This document shows positions 42,289-52,691 of a stretch of DNA of 64,000 bases, one piece after another (position 1 is the stretch's first letter; the number at the start of each line of letters is the position of its first letter). Below the pieces are notes generated by a model that saw only the letters and a list, made by a program, of their open reading frames with translations, was not told the DNA's origin and did not search any database. Position numbers and translations under genes: made by a program. Location: NCBI GenBank assembly GCA_020746835.1, contig JAGPNK010000012.1:496001-560000 (forward strand), given 5' to 3'. The DNA is from Stachybotrys elegans (lineage: Eukaryota; Ascomycota; Sordariomycetes; Hypocreales; Stachybotryaceae).

Positions 42289-44286
42289 ATGCAGTTCAGG
42301 TCGATAGCGGTCCTCGCCACCCTGGCCAGCGCAGCCGCCTTTGATGGGCAGATTCCGCTGGCTCGGGTGCCCAAGGCGGAGAGGCCGAATATTATTCTCG
42401 TCCTCACCGACGACCAGGACCTGCACATGAACTCGCTGAGCCACACGCCGTTGATCCAGAAGCGGCTGATTGATGAGGGAACTCTCTACAAGCGACACTT
42501 TTGCACCACGGCCGTTTGCTGCCCGTCGCGTGCGTCTTTATGGACTGGTAAACTGGCCCATAACACGAACGTGACAGACTTGAATCCTCCATATGGTATG
42601 TTTCCTGCTCAAGTTTTGTTCCATGCTTACACGTTCAGGCGGGTTCCCGATCTTTGTCAAGAATGGCCACAACGAAAACTACCTCCCCGTATGGCTGCAG
42701 CAGTCGGGGTACAATACGTATTACACAGGGAAAATGTTTAATGCCCATACCATCTGGAACTACGACTCGCCACACTTGAAAGGATGGAACGGTTCAGTGA
42801 GTCGGCACCACCTTTGTCTTGTTTAGCTTCGCTTTGTTTACCTTCGGTAAACAACCTTTGTCTTGTTTTATCTTTGTCTTGTTTACCTTGTCTTTTTGCT
42901 AACAAAGAAGGACTTTCTTCTCGACCCCAACACCTACGACTACTGGAATGCCACGACACAGCGCAACCACGACGCGCCCGAGAACCACCTGGGCGAATAC
43001 TCGACCGATGTCATCGCCAAGAAAGCTCTTGGCTTCCTAGCGGATGCTTCCGCCTCCGACAAGCCCTTCTTTCTGGGCATCGCTCCAATTGCCCCGCACA
43101 GCAACGTCAACAGCACCATCTTAAACCCAGTGAAGGGTCCAGACGACGATGTGCCTGTCTCGGACGATCTGTTCCGCGTCAACATCCCCAAGGCTGCCAA
43201 GCGACACGAACACCTCTTCCCCGACGTGAAGGTGCCGCGTACCGACAACTTCAACCCCGACAAACCTTCAGGCGCAGACTGGATCAGGCGACAGCCGAAG
43301 CTCAAGCCTGAGCATGTCGAATACAATGACCGTCACTACCGCGGCCGGCTCCAGGCTCTTCAAGCCGTCGATGAGCTGGTCGATGAGCTTTTTGACAGGC
43401 TGGAGGAGTATGGGCTCCTTGACAACACATACATCTTCTACACAACGGACAATGGCTTCCACATTGGACAGCACCGCCTGCAGCCTGGAAAAGAGTGCGG
43501 GTATGAAGAGGACGTCAACGTGCCCCTCATTGTCCGAGGCCCGGGCGTGCCAAAGGGCGAGGTCGCGGAAGTAGTCACTGCTCACGTTGACCTGGCCCCG
43601 ACATTCCTGTCCTTGGCGGGCTCAGCACTACGAGCCGACTTTGACGGCACGCCGATACCCCTCTCAACCTCGGAGCTTGCGGCCTCATCTACCACGCGAG
43701 AACATGTCAACATTGAGTACTGGGGATGGGCCATCAGCGAAGGCAAATGGGGCTTCAACGGCGGGGAGGACAAGCGCATCTACAACAACACGTACAAGTC
43801 GCTGCGCGTGATCAACGAGGACTACAACCTGTACTACTCCGTCTGGTGCACGAATGAGCACGAGCTCTACGATATGACCGTCAGTCAGCCGGACTCGTTG
43901 ATGCACTTTCACTAATTCTTGTCTAGACCGACCCCGGCCAACTCACCAATCTCCTGCACCCCGACGAGTCCAGCGCTAAAGCCCAAACCTTCATCCTGGG
44001 GTATCCCGTAGAAAAGGTGATTCCCAGATTGGACGCGCTTCTCTTTGTGCTCAAATCGTGCAAGGGATCGACCTGTTCCCAGCCATGGAGATCTCTGCAC
44101 CCGCAGGGTAACGTCGGCAGCCTCCGAGATGCCCTCTCTCCGCGGTACGACGTCTTTTACGAGCAGCAAGCCAAAGTCGAGTTTAATTATTGCGACGCGG
44201 GCTACCTTATCCCGGCCGAGGGGCCGCAGTTTGAGAGCGACGGTGCTGTATACTGGGAGCATTCCCAATGGAGTGATTGGACTTAG
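42289..44286 (+). CDS. Arylsulfatase (type I sulfatase), 597 aa
   Basis: Four exons: 42289-42595, 42639-42796, 42911-43879 and 43927-44286. A signal peptide is visible (MQFRSIAVLATLASAAAFDG). The metal site begins NIILVLTDDQD. The catalytic segment is CCPSRASLWTGK, with the CxPSR cysteine that is converted to formylglycine. YYTGKMFNAHT, FFLGIAPIAPHSN and YTTDNGFHIGQHRL are further sulfatase signatures, carrying metal-binding and catalytic His, Asp and Asn residues. Several NxT/S sequons suggest glycosylation. The enzyme hydrolyses sulfate esters outside the cell or in the wall space, often under sulfur limitation. The intron at 42797-42910 (114 nt) contains TTTGTCTTGTTTA repeats. Its 3' site could be three bases earlier, which would add one Lys. 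Confidence 0.92.
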
Positions 44287-44677
44287 TTAGACATTCAATT
44301 CTGTTGTCATCACTCTTGTCTCGTAACTATGTGTTCTGTCAAATCAATCTCCACCGGCCTGTAATAGCCGGCCCCTCGCATCGACGGGATATCGCAATTG
44401 TCAGGTTCCACTCCGATGGTCGCAATCACGCCTTTTCATCCATCTATGAGCAATGCAGGGCCCGCACCAGCTGATGGCGTGCTCACGATAGCGCGCTCAG
44501 ATAACGCGCTGCTGTTCCTTGCGTCTCGGCCGGACCCGACAAGGACGCTATGCGATGGGGCTCGTTTCAGCTCGGAATGTGCGACGTGCAGCAAATTTCT
44601 CGGAAGCGCTGTAGACCTGCTGTTTTCCTCCCAACATTCTCCTGACCCAAGGCAGACTCCAGATTGGGCGAGGTACT
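44287..44677. other. Intergenic stretch
   Basis: About 390 bp between co-oriented genes. It probably contains the sulfatase 3' end and the MFS promoter. No gene is supported. Confidence 0.4.
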
Positions 44678-46579
44678 ATGAGCACCACTCAGCCGCCCAG
44701 TGAAAGGACACCGCTCCTCCAAGATGATTGTCGGAGTGAAGAAGCGACGCTCCGAGACACTGAAGGGACTGTCCGAGGGCCCGTCGAGAACCCGGTAGAC
44801 ACCATTTCAGTATTGGGCACTCTCTCAGTGCTGATACTTGGTAAGCTGCAATTCCTCTTAAACCAACCCTGCTAATTATATCAGGTGTCTTTATTGCATC
44901 GGCGGATGGTTCCCTCGTCATCGCGACGAGCCCTGAGATTGCCTCGGAGTTTCACCGACTGTCCGACGCATCATGGCTCGTCACCGCCTACTCACTTGGA
45001 CAATGTGCCTTTCAGCCATTGGTGAGTACGGCGTCATGTTACAGTGCAATTGCTAACAAATTAGTACGGAAAATTAAGTGACATCTTCGGTCGAAAGAGC
45101 GCGCTGGTCTTTGCATACAGCGTCTTCCTTGTCGGATGCGGTCTATGGTAGGCGATGTGACGCGATGTCAGGACCAAGCTAACGCCAGCAGCGGCATCGG
45201 TCGTCAGTACTGGCAAGTCATTGCCGGGCGCGCAATCAGTGGCATTGGTGGTGCGGGCATGTCAGGCCTTGTCAGCGTCGTGATTGCAGACATGCTCCCC
45301 ATCCGACAGGTCGCGACGTGGAGAAGCTACGTGAATGTGATCGCTACGCTCGGTCGGTCCAGCGGCGGCCCGGTCGGAGGATGGCTTGTCGACACGTTCG
45401 GTTGGCGATGGGCATTCCTGGGCCAGTGTCCCATCGCCTTGCTCTCAATTGCGCTTGTGGTTTGGCGATTGCCCGACAATACCCAAAAGAACCAGAGTGT
45501 CGAGCAAGGCAAGGACCCGGGCATGAAAGCCAAGCTCGCTCGCGTCGACGCATTCGGTGCATTTCTCCTACCCAGTACCCTGATATCATTCTTTGTGGTC
45601 CTCGACATGGCTGGGAAATCGTATCCTTGGTTCTACACAGCATCGCTCGCGACGCTGACAACCGTTCTTGCTTCCGTCTTTTTCTGGGTCGAGAAGAACT
45701 ATGCCAAAGAGCCCATCTTCCCACTAGGATTGGTCTCGAGGCGCGATGTGCTCACCGCAAACGCCCTCGTCGCTCTCCAGCTGGGGGCACAATTCATCGT
45801 GAGTACGTCGAATCTTGCTCTGAACTCACTAATTGAATCAGGTCTTCTACACGGTGCCGCTGTATTTCCGAATCACCACGGGTATGTCTGCGGCGGCGGC
45901 CGGCAGCCACTTGATCCTCATGGTCAGTGGCAACATGGTAGGTGGCATCTTTTCCGGACACATCATCAGCCGAACCAAGCGATACAAGAAGTTGACACTC
46001 GCTGGTGTTCTTTCCGGCTGCACATGCTACGCGCTGATGGTCATTCGTTGGCGGGGAAGCACGGCATGGTACGATTCCATGGTAACGATCCTGGGCGGAC
46101 TGGGTATGGGCATCACCCAAAGTGCCTCTTTTATCCATCTCGCGGCAAGTCTGGACGCCAAGGAAATTGCTGTTGCTAGCATGAGCTGGTATCTCAGCAT
46201 GAGCGTAGGGATGCTGGTGGGGATCAACTTGTTCAATGCAACTTACCATGCGTCCCTTCACAGCTTCATGCAGGCGAACCTGCGGGGTGTCAAGGATGGA
46301 GATCAGGTTAGTCGTCGGCTCCAACGCCTCCTCATCTACTAACAATATGTCAGATTATACGCGGCGCTCTCTCCGATATCAGCTACATCGCCAAGCTTCC
46401 GCAAGATATAAAGGGCCTGGTCATTCGCTCTTTTGTCAATACCTTGACCTTGACAAATGGTTCGTCGGCTTGCTGATTGTGTTATTTTTGCTAACGTGGA
46501 GGCAGGTTTGGCACTCGTTTTGGGGGTTGGGTCGGTCGGAGCAGCTTTCGCTGTCAGGGAGCATGAATTGACTGGATAA
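44678..46579 (+). CDS. MFS transporter, vacuolar basic amino acid (VBA/Fnx1-like) type, 545 aa
   Basis: Seven exons: 44678-44840, 44885-45021, 45065-45147, 45189-45798, 45842-46306, 46354-46459 and 46506-46579. Introns are 41-47 nt. The N-terminus MSTTQPPSERTPLLQDD contains the ERTPLL dileucine-type signal seen in vacuolar members. Family motifs are ASWLVTAYSLGQCAFQPLYG, KLSDIFGRK (motif A) and GRAISGIGGAGMSGLVSVVI. SSGGPVGGWLVDTFGWRWAF marks the 14-TM DHA2-like subfamily. Such carriers move basic amino acids or drugs by proton antiport, mostly at the vacuole. The acceptor of exon 4 could be three bases later. The gene is co-oriented with the arylsulfatase. Confidence 0.9.
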
Positions 46580-46963
46580 GGTTAGAATACGGCTCGACAT
46601 TCATGCTGGCCAGATACGCGATACCGAGCGTCTTCGAGTTAGCGAGTGTATTAATACAATTTGAAACGTATGGAGCGGACACAAAACGATGTCACCAGCA
46701 GTAAATGGTTGGATGGGTGGCAGATTGATGAAGCTGCACATGTTTATTACCAACTCATACTGTTTGTACTTCCGCCTCATTGCTGCGCATAGGCGGCCAT
46801 TTCCCGACAGGACATGACCGGGCATTCTCTTGCTGCCTAGCACAAGTTTTGGTCTCCAGGCAAGTACAGGTGAAGCCGCAACCCATCCTCCGCAGTCAAC
46901 GATCTACAGCTGACGAAAATGGTTTGAAGAGTAATTAGCTGAGAAAGGACAGGAGACATGGGT

Positions 46964-47467
46964 CTATTGACCATTGCCAGAAGATGAAGGAGAGGACAGC
47001 TTATAGTCAGAATCTGACCAGGGTGCGTCGGAATCGTAATCAGTGTCTGATAGGCACCAGAGACGGCGTAAAGGGATAGGAATCAGTGCGGGGTCGACGG
47101 CATCAACAGACTCCAGTCTCTCTTCATTAACTACATCGGTGGTTAAAGCTTCTTGTGTCTCTTGGGCTGCAGCCGGCTCAGCCTGGGCGGATTGGACAAG
47201 CTCCGCAAGCGAACGAGAAAGCTGAACAACAGCTGGCGTAACCTCCAACACGTTGCTCTCAATGGCCCTGTTCAAGGCTGCGACAAGCAACTCCAGTGGA
47301 GTGTCGACAAGCTGGGCGAACTGCTCAACCGGTGGAAGGGCGTCGTTTTGGGCGGCGGCATCAGAAGCAGCAGCGGTATGAGTCACAGGAGCTTCATGGA
47401 CGGGAGGATCGGCTTGACCTTGGGGGTCAGGGCAGCGTTGTTGCTCGAGCTCTGCTTGGGTAGGCAT
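46964..47467 (-). CDS. RLAP-B: family member without the RRM-like domain, 167 aa
   Basis: One coding exon. A 5'-leader intron (47473-47524, 52 nt) ends 5 nt before the ATG, as in other family members. The N-terminus MPTQAELEQQRCPDPQGQA runs directly into the Ala/Pro-rich linker, so the ~95-residue RRM-like domain of RLAP-A, -D, -E and -H is missing. The helical segment is well preserved: FAQLVDTPLELLVAALNRAI, then VLEVTPAVVQLSRSLAELV, matching AAYFAARPPAEIATALKTAI and VELIPVIIQLISSLAEP of RLAP-E. The tail is acidic (LSDTDYDSDAPWSDSDYKL). Function unknown. The intact frame suggests selection or recent origin. Confidence 0.65.
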   Translation of the reverse strand: MPTQAELEQQRCPDPQGQADPPVHEAPVTHTAAASDAAAQNDALPPVEQFAQLVDTPLELLVAALNRAIESNVLEVTPAVVQLSRSLAELVQSAQAEPAAAQETQEALTTDVVNEERLESVDAVDPALIPIPLRRLWCLSDTDYDSDAPWSDSDYKLSSPSSSGNGQ

Positions 47468-47840
47468 TTTGACTGATATATGTTAGTTAAAGACAAGAAA
47501 AAGCAGAGGCAGGTACTAATGTACGTGTTTTTTTGTCGTTTTCATAAGGTGAGAGAGGGTAACGGTGCGTGGGCGGATGAAAATTCTGCTTGACGTTTGC
47601 TGTGATGTGTGAATGAAGGTGAAGGTGAAGAGGAGAAGTGATGGAGGTGCTGTTTGCACTCATGCTTCATGTTAGATGTTACCTGCCTGGACCCACGCTG
47701 CAGTTGTTTGCAAAACAACTTTTCCAAAATTCAAGCCCAAAGAACTGCCCACCTACCCGAGAGCGGTCAAGTCGTCGGCAACAGCTTGTTTTTTTCCTTG
47801 CGTAGCCCTTCAGATAGGTCATTTCTCCTGTTCGTGACAA
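47468..47840 (-). promoter_or_regulatory. RLAP-B leader intron and conserved family upstream region
   Basis: Contains the 52-nt leader intron and about 250 bp that is clearly homologous to the upstream regions of RLAP-D and RLAP-C and to the relic at 57.2 kb. Shared blocks on the plus strand include GTGCTGTTTGCA, CTGGACCCACG, TTCCAAAATTCAAGCCCA and TCAAGTCGTCGGCAACAGCTT. A palindrome AGTTGTTTGCAAAACAACT lies at 47702-47720. In RLAP-D the same site reads AGCTGTTTGCAAAACAGCT, changed symmetrically on both arms. This is the likely promoter; a binding-site or hairpin role is inference. Confidence 0.6.
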
Positions 47841-48600
47841 GCACATCCCCATCGTATGGTCGTCTATTGATTGACGCAACTGTAAAAAGAGCGGTATCGT
47901 AATTATGCCAGAGTTAGGAGTTCCTAGTCAATCGGTGGGCAGATTCTTCGAGAGCCAGCGGGAATCTCTTGGTCTTGTAAGGCAACCACAGGGAAGATAC
48001 AACCCGCCTTCTGCGACATCGCTTGCTCGCTTTGACTTGGGTCAAGTATTTGCGTTCGGACTTCCATCTGCGCGGTGGTATTAGAATTAGCTAGGAAACC
48101 CTTCGTATCGCCATGATTTTTCTGTCAAGTGTTGCATATTGAATTGATAATTTCTTTATTGTCAGAAGAGGCCCCCTCCAAGATACCAACCTCAAGCTTA
48201 TCGGGGCATAGGATTAGGAAATACCACATGTCTGCAAACGGACAGATTTCTTTCCATCATTCTGCGTTAGTTCGTCCACACCTTTCCAGCGGCGAGCCTC
48301 GGCAGTGTTCTCATTGGCAGAGTTGCTGAGGCAGGATGGTTTGACATGCAGGTCTACAGGAGCCTCGACCAGCACCGCGCATTCCAACACGCCCGCCTCA
48401 GCTCAGCACGTAGCATTCGGCATCTTCGGTATTACGCTGCAGCAATTTCAGCTTTCAGCCGGCAGACAGCCCTGCCATTTTGAGGCATCTCCAACCAAGC
48501 ACCCCACTTTTACAAACTAATAGGAGTGTGAGGAAGAATATCAGGCAAAATAAGTGCTCTGCCAAGTAGCGGTAGATGTCAGTCTCGATTGCTTGCTACT
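47841..48600. other. Intergenic region with small repeat (48.15 kb)
   Basis: A stretch at about 48150-48215 (TTTCTTTATTGTCAGAAGAG, then CCCCCTCCAAGATAC and TCGGGGCATAGGAT) is related to repeats at 50.72 and 60.59 kb. The rest has no supported gene. The aldoxime dehydratase-like gene ends at 48601. Confidence 0.4.
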
Positions 48601-49725
48601 CTACCATTCCTCCGGCTTGGACTCGATCGGTGTATCGAAGAAGACGGGCAGTTTCACCTTGCCCTCAACCGCCTCGCTCTTGAATGAAGGGTGCCCATCA
48701 TACGCCAAAAATCCCGTCCCCTCGTAGCATCCAACGTACTCGGCGTCCATCTCCTCGCCCTTAAGCACACCCAGGTCAACCCAGAGCATCAGCTCGCCGC
48801 CAAACATGTCGCCGCCAGGCCCATAAGCAGCGAGGAATTCTCTCCTAAGCTTGACGTGCCCCTTGTCCTCCCTGCCCATGCGCTCCATCTTGGACAGGTC
48901 GAGCCAGAAGAGAATCTGAGCTTGGCGCTTATAATCAAGGCCGGGGAAGTACGCCTTTCCGCTGTCACCGTTGTGTGAAGTGCCATTCGCGCCGTCGACA
49001 TGACTCGCGTCGGGCACCTTTCCTCCACCAAAAGAATGACATGCCCTTGCGGAGACAAGGCCGCGGGACGGACCGCCTTTCATGACATTGGTGATCCATT
49101 GTTTTGCCAGACCATCAAAATTGTCATCCCAGTATTTCTTTTCTTTGCCGGAGACGGCGCTATAGTCCTGCCCTTCCACAACTACGCATAGATTGTCTGG
49201 GAATGAGGTGATCTTGGTTCTGCCGGCACGGATCTCGCCTGTCTGGGCCTTGGGCGGAGGAACCGCCTCGAGGGAGGTTGCAAACTTGTCTTCTTGAGCT
49301 GTCATGCGAGATCGGTAGGAGCCCCAGTACCCAAACCGCTCCGTGAGGTCGATCAGCTCGCCACAGTTACCGAAGCCCGTGGGCTCCCATTTATTGCACA
49401 TGTACATCGCTCGCGTGGCAGGCAGGCTGACCGTCTCGCGCCAGAACCCAGCGCTGTCAAGGGGGAGCGTCACCCAAAACTCTTGCACCTCGGGCCGCTC
49501 CCACCAAGCCTTGAAAGACTGTGGAGAGTCCCAGTAGCTCATCCAGATCTTGGAAGGCAGGTCATTTTGTCCGAGCTCCTCGACTCGCAGGGCTGCCGGC
49601 TGGATGAGGGCGTCAAAGCGGGAGATAAGCGCTGCCTTGTCGGGATTGGGCTCGTCGGCGTGATATTGGCAGCCGAAAATCGAGACAGTGAAGTGGTGGT
49701 CGGTGCGGAAGCGCGATCGAATCAT
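48601..49725 (-). CDS. Aldoxime dehydratase-like haem enzyme, 374 aa
   Basis: One exon. Similarity to phenylacetaldoxime dehydratases is visible at SYWDSPQSFKAWWERPEVQ, at SAGFWRETVSLPA, at FPDNLCVVVEGQDYS, and near the end at ELMLWVDLGVLKGEEMDAEY followed by CYEGTGFLAYD. The family dehydrates aldoximes to nitriles using a haem whose iron is ligated by His. In the segment I would align with the family's MGHLERW, this protein reads LSKMERM, so the usual His may be replaced, while His occurs further on in KGHVKLR. That comparison is from memory and needs an alignment. The start was chosen at MIRSRFRTDHHF; the frame is open for 76 more codons upstream (to 49953), which look like leader. It is cytosolic, with no signal peptide. 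Confidence 0.75.
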   Translation of the reverse strand: MIRSRFRTDHHFTVSIFGCQYHADEPNPDKAALISRFDALIQPAALRVEELGQNDLPSKIWMSYWDSPQSFKAWWERPEVQEFWVTLPLDSAGFWRETVSLPATRAMYMCNKWEPTGFGNCGELIDLTERFGYWGSYRSRMTAQEDKFATSLEAVPPPKAQTGEIRAGRTKITSFPDNLCVVVEGQDYSAVSGKEKKYWDDNFDGLAKQWITNVMKGGPSRGLVSARACHSFGGGKVPDASHVDGANGTSHNGDSGKAYFPGLDYKRQAQILFWLDLSKMERMGREDKGHVKLRREFLAAYGPGGDMFGGELMLWVDLGVLKGEEMDAEYVGCYEGTGFLAYDGHPSFKSEAVEGKVKLPVFFDTPIESKPEEW

Positions 49726-50372
49726 GTTTATGGACGCGTGTGGGCTCGAGTGAAGGGTTCGTTCGGATTGTCGTCGAAGGCATGTATTGGGATAGGAAGG
49801 GTAAGAATTGCGATGCCGGGTGAGTCGCGGGTAGGTATTATTTGTATAAATTGATGAATCGGCGAGAAGGGTCATACGACTCTTCGCCTGTACTCCGTCA
49901 CGAGTCATTATACTATATGTACATGTAGGTAACAGCAGGGGGTAAGACGCCACACTGCCCCCTCCCTCCAGTCATAAGCGGAGAGTTGGTGAGCGGAGGA
50001 TTTTACCCTTGTGAGCAGGCAGCTTGTCAGTCTAGACTGTTGTAAGCGAGCTATAAATCCTCCTGCGGTGTCATGACGACAAGTGGGAGTACGAGTTATG
50101 GAATGTGGGCTGCTCAGCTGGGCTGACGTCTCCTCTGTTTGGTGGCACATGACGAGGGATGTAAGCACCTACCTATCCCTTTGAGTGTGCGAAGGCGACC
50201 TCAATGTATTCGACCTACATGCCCCTCATTTAGGTCGGTACAAGAAGTAACTTTAACCCTTTCCCTACGAAAAGACGTGTGTAATGTAGCTATATGTACC
50301 TGGCAACATCGTGACGGAAGGTTCTGGCCAATTGCGGTGGCTGGAACCTTGACATCAGCTGCAGCCACAGGC
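49726..50372. other. Intergenic region
   Basis: About 650 bp between the dehydratase-like gene start and RLAP-C. A TATA-like TACTATATGTAC lies at 49911-49922. The right part (50200-50372) still has an open minus-strand frame that probably was the 3' part of RLAP-C before a frame break. Confidence 0.4.
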
Positions 50373-50594
50373 TCAGCCGGCGTTGACATGGCCCATAATG
50401 CAACGGCTAAATCGAGCAATAATTGGCGTCGGCTCCAACGTGCTGCGATCAATGACCGTCTGGATAGATATGGCCAGCTCAATCGGTGGCAGGGAAAGGG
50501 TTGAGATGAGCGCGGCGGGGGACGGAGCAGCAGGAGCAGGAGCTTGAGGGTCAGGGCGGTGTCGCTGGAGCTTGAGCTCTTCTTGGTTGGACAT
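50373..50594 (-). CDS. RLAP-C: short, RRM-less family member, probably frame-broken (73 aa)
   Basis: ATG at 50592-50594, preceded by a leader intron (50604-50654, 51 nt) ending 9 nt upstream. The N-terminus MSNQEELKLQRHRPDPQAPA goes straight into the Ala/Pro linker without the RRM-like domain, as in RLAP-B. The helical segment follows (LPPIELAISIQTVIDRSTLE, then TPIIARFSR), after which the frame stops. A neighbouring frame continues with STPAEPVAAADVKVPATA, resembling the tails of other members, so a 1-nt shift near 50400 has probably truncated the protein. The upstream region shared with RLAP-B lies 200 bp further away than expected because another repeat (50.7 kb) intervenes. Confidence 0.5.
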   Translation of the reverse strand: MSNQEELKLQRHRPDPQAPAPAAPSPAALISTLSLPPIELAISIQTVIDRSTLEPTPIIARFSRCIMGHVNAG

Positions 50595-50714
50595 TTTGAC
50601 TTCCTGATGCATGTTAGTCGACGGCAGCAAAATCCCAGGCAATTATGCATGTACTCCTTTGTCTCGTCGCCCTAGCGTGGCCTCATAGCCCAGCTGCAGG
50701 CGTCATGTGTTGAT

Positions 50715-50790
50715 GTGATATCGTCTTTACCGTCAGAGAGGGCCTCCCCGAAGTCGCTGATCTCTATTCTATTGGGGGCAGAGGATCGAT
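50715..50790. repeat. Small dispersed repeat within the RLAP-C upstream region
   Basis: GATATCGTCTTTACCGTCAG, then GGGCCTCCCCGAAGTCGCTG and CTATTCTATTGGGG. A close copy lies at 60585-60655 (GATACTGTCTTTATCGCCAG, then GAAGTCACTGGTCTGTATCC and TATTGGGG) and a weaker one at 48150-48215. It separates the RLAP-C leader from its conserved upstream region, so it looks like an insertion. Confidence 0.55.
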
Positions 50791-50799
50791 AAACCCGAT

Positions 50800-51060
50800 G
50801 TTATCGTAAGGTGGGGGAGAGTGAGGATGCGTAACTGGACGGGAGTGTTGCTACTCCCAGTTTGCTATGGTGTGGGTAAAAGTGTAGAGCAGAAGTGCTG
50901 TAGGAAAGAATATCAGCCCAGTGAATGAGCTGCCCGACACTGGTCAAGTCGTCGGCAACAGCTTGTGGTTCTTTGCCTACATAGGTAGCCCTCAGGAATA
51001 TTTCTCCTGTTTGCAACATCCATATCCTTGTCTCAGTGACTGGCTAGCCTTGTATCAGGG
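50800..51060 (-). promoter_or_regulatory. RLAP-C displaced family upstream region
   Basis: Homologous to the RLAP-B upstream region: AGTGAGGATGCGTAACTGGA, TGCCCGACACTGGTCAAGTC, GTCGTCGGCAACAGCTTGTG and TAGCCCTCAGGAATATTTCT match the corresponding RLAP-B blocks in order. The palindrome block of RLAP-B and -D is missing or worn here. Confidence 0.5.
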
Positions 51061-51271
51061 TCTACATAGTGCGTTTCATTGGTGGCTTTATTGTATGTAT
51101 ACAAGGGAAGGACGCCAAGCTGCCGTCCAACATGCCTAACTCGCCGGGCCATGAGGAGCTGCCCTTGGCGGTGGACTACTCACGCCGTTCGCACTTCTAC
51201 CTCATTACTATAAACACCTTCTGCCTAGCAGAACTTTCCCCCGGGAGAGTACGGATAAACTCGCATCCCTT

Positions 51272-51884
51272 TTATTCATCACTAGCCTCTGGGGTTCCTT
51301 CGGTCTCTTTGGTGGCAGCGACCTCTGCAGCCCGCATAGCCTCTCTGTGTAGAACATCGGTAGCAAAAGGGATAAACTCCGCAATGGTTGCGTCGTCGAT
51401 CAAGTTGTTGTCCAAGGCTCTTTGTAAATGTGCAAAGATCACTTCCATTGGAATCCTGTCGAGCACTGCGTCGATCTCAGCCGGTGAAGAGGAGTTTACA
51501 TAGGCCGCGGATTCAGCAGGTGAAAAGGTGTTTTGCTGTTGAGGCTTTGTGAGCATGATGTGTGTGCTATGAATGACAGGAACTTACGCGGTCCCTAGCA
51601 AACCTTTCAATCGTTACCGCGTGGTTGTTGATGGAAAGATTTGCCAGCTCATTCATGGCAGTCCTCGCAAAGTCACGGTGCCCGCCTATGATCAAAGCCT
51701 CGCCAGTGTGGTCAGGCCATTGTTCAGCAGGGCGTTCCCAGGCGAATGTGGCCGTACTGGACAGTCTGGCACGACAAGAATCTTCAAATTCAGCACGGGA
51801 GATACTGTAGTGGATCGAGCTCGCCCATAGGACTCGTCGGCGGAATGATACGGGCCTTTGCCCAGGCTCTTGTTGGTTGGGCAT
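51272..51884 (-). CDS. RLAP-D: RRM-like plus helical-domain protein, 189 aa
   Basis: Exons 51588-51884 and 51272-51544 join in phase 0 across a 43-nt intron (GTAAGT donor), the same intron position as in RLAP-A, -E and -H. A leader intron (51893-51942) ends 8 nt before the ATG. Exon 1 encodes the RRM-like domain: RRVLWASSIHYSISRAEFED, CRARLSSTATFAWERP, TGEALIIGGHRDFARTAMNE and NNHAVTIERFARDR. Exon 2 has a short linker with only a few Pro/Ala and the helical segment (SSPAEIDAVLDRIPMEVIFA, then HLQRALDNNLIDDATIAEFI), ending in a Glu-rich tail. No catalytic motif is seen. Divergent from RLAP-E. Confidence 0.7.
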
Positions 51885-52170
51885 TTGGCGTTCTGATAAA
51901 TGTTAGCCGATGGGACAAAGAAAACCACGGACAAGTACTTACTCGTTCTGTCACGTTATCACAACGTGGGAGTGAGTGATGATGCGTGAAGGGACAAGTT
52001 ATCGATGTTCGTCTTTTGCTATGGTGCGTGGATGAAGGTGCAGAGTAGAGGTGCTGTTTGCAGCCACACGTCATGTCATGGCCTGGACCCACGTTGCAGC
52101 TGTTTGCAAAACAGCTTTTCCAAAATTCAAGCCCAGAGAACTACCTAGCTACTACCCGAGAGCTGTGTGC
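51885..52170 (-). promoter_or_regulatory. RLAP-D leader intron and conserved upstream region
   Basis: Contains the 50-nt leader intron and upstream blocks shared with RLAP-B: GGTGCTGTTTGCA, GCCTGGACCCACG, the palindrome AGCTGTTTGCAAAACAGCT at 52098-52116, TTCCAAAATTCAAGCCCA and CTACCCGAGAGC. The same order is found at RLAP-B and, worn, at 57.2 kb. Confidence 0.6.
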
Positions 52171-52691
52171 TTCATGATTGTAATTTCTGGAAATTGCTGT
52201 GCGAACATCTCATTGCAGTGTGGTTGAGATAGCAAAGACAACAATTGCAAACTTGTATCCCAGTTAACACGATCTACTGTAAGATGAATGCACGGGTTGC
52301 AGGTGGATGACTACCTTTGCCTCGCGTAGCCTTTGGGATTAGAAGTCGAGTTACTGGCACCTGAGTCCTGTGAGCCCCGGGTCTAGAAAATCGATCTACC
52401 AGTGTCAACTGGCAAGGTCTCATGCCCTATTGCACTCGTTCCGAGAAACACGGTCCCAGCCAGCTGCCAAAACGTTGGTTTTTACATTGCAAACGCCAAT
52501 CTATCTCTGCACTTCCGATTCCACTTCCACTTCCACTTCCATTCTTCCATCTTCAACGTCCAGATTCACAACACCAACGAGCGTCTGCAATCCCGCAACC
52601 AGCAATCCATCATCTCATTTCGCAAGGGTATGCCTGACCAACCTACTTACCGCTGTATACGAGTGTCTGACGTTCTTCTACCAGAAAAGAA

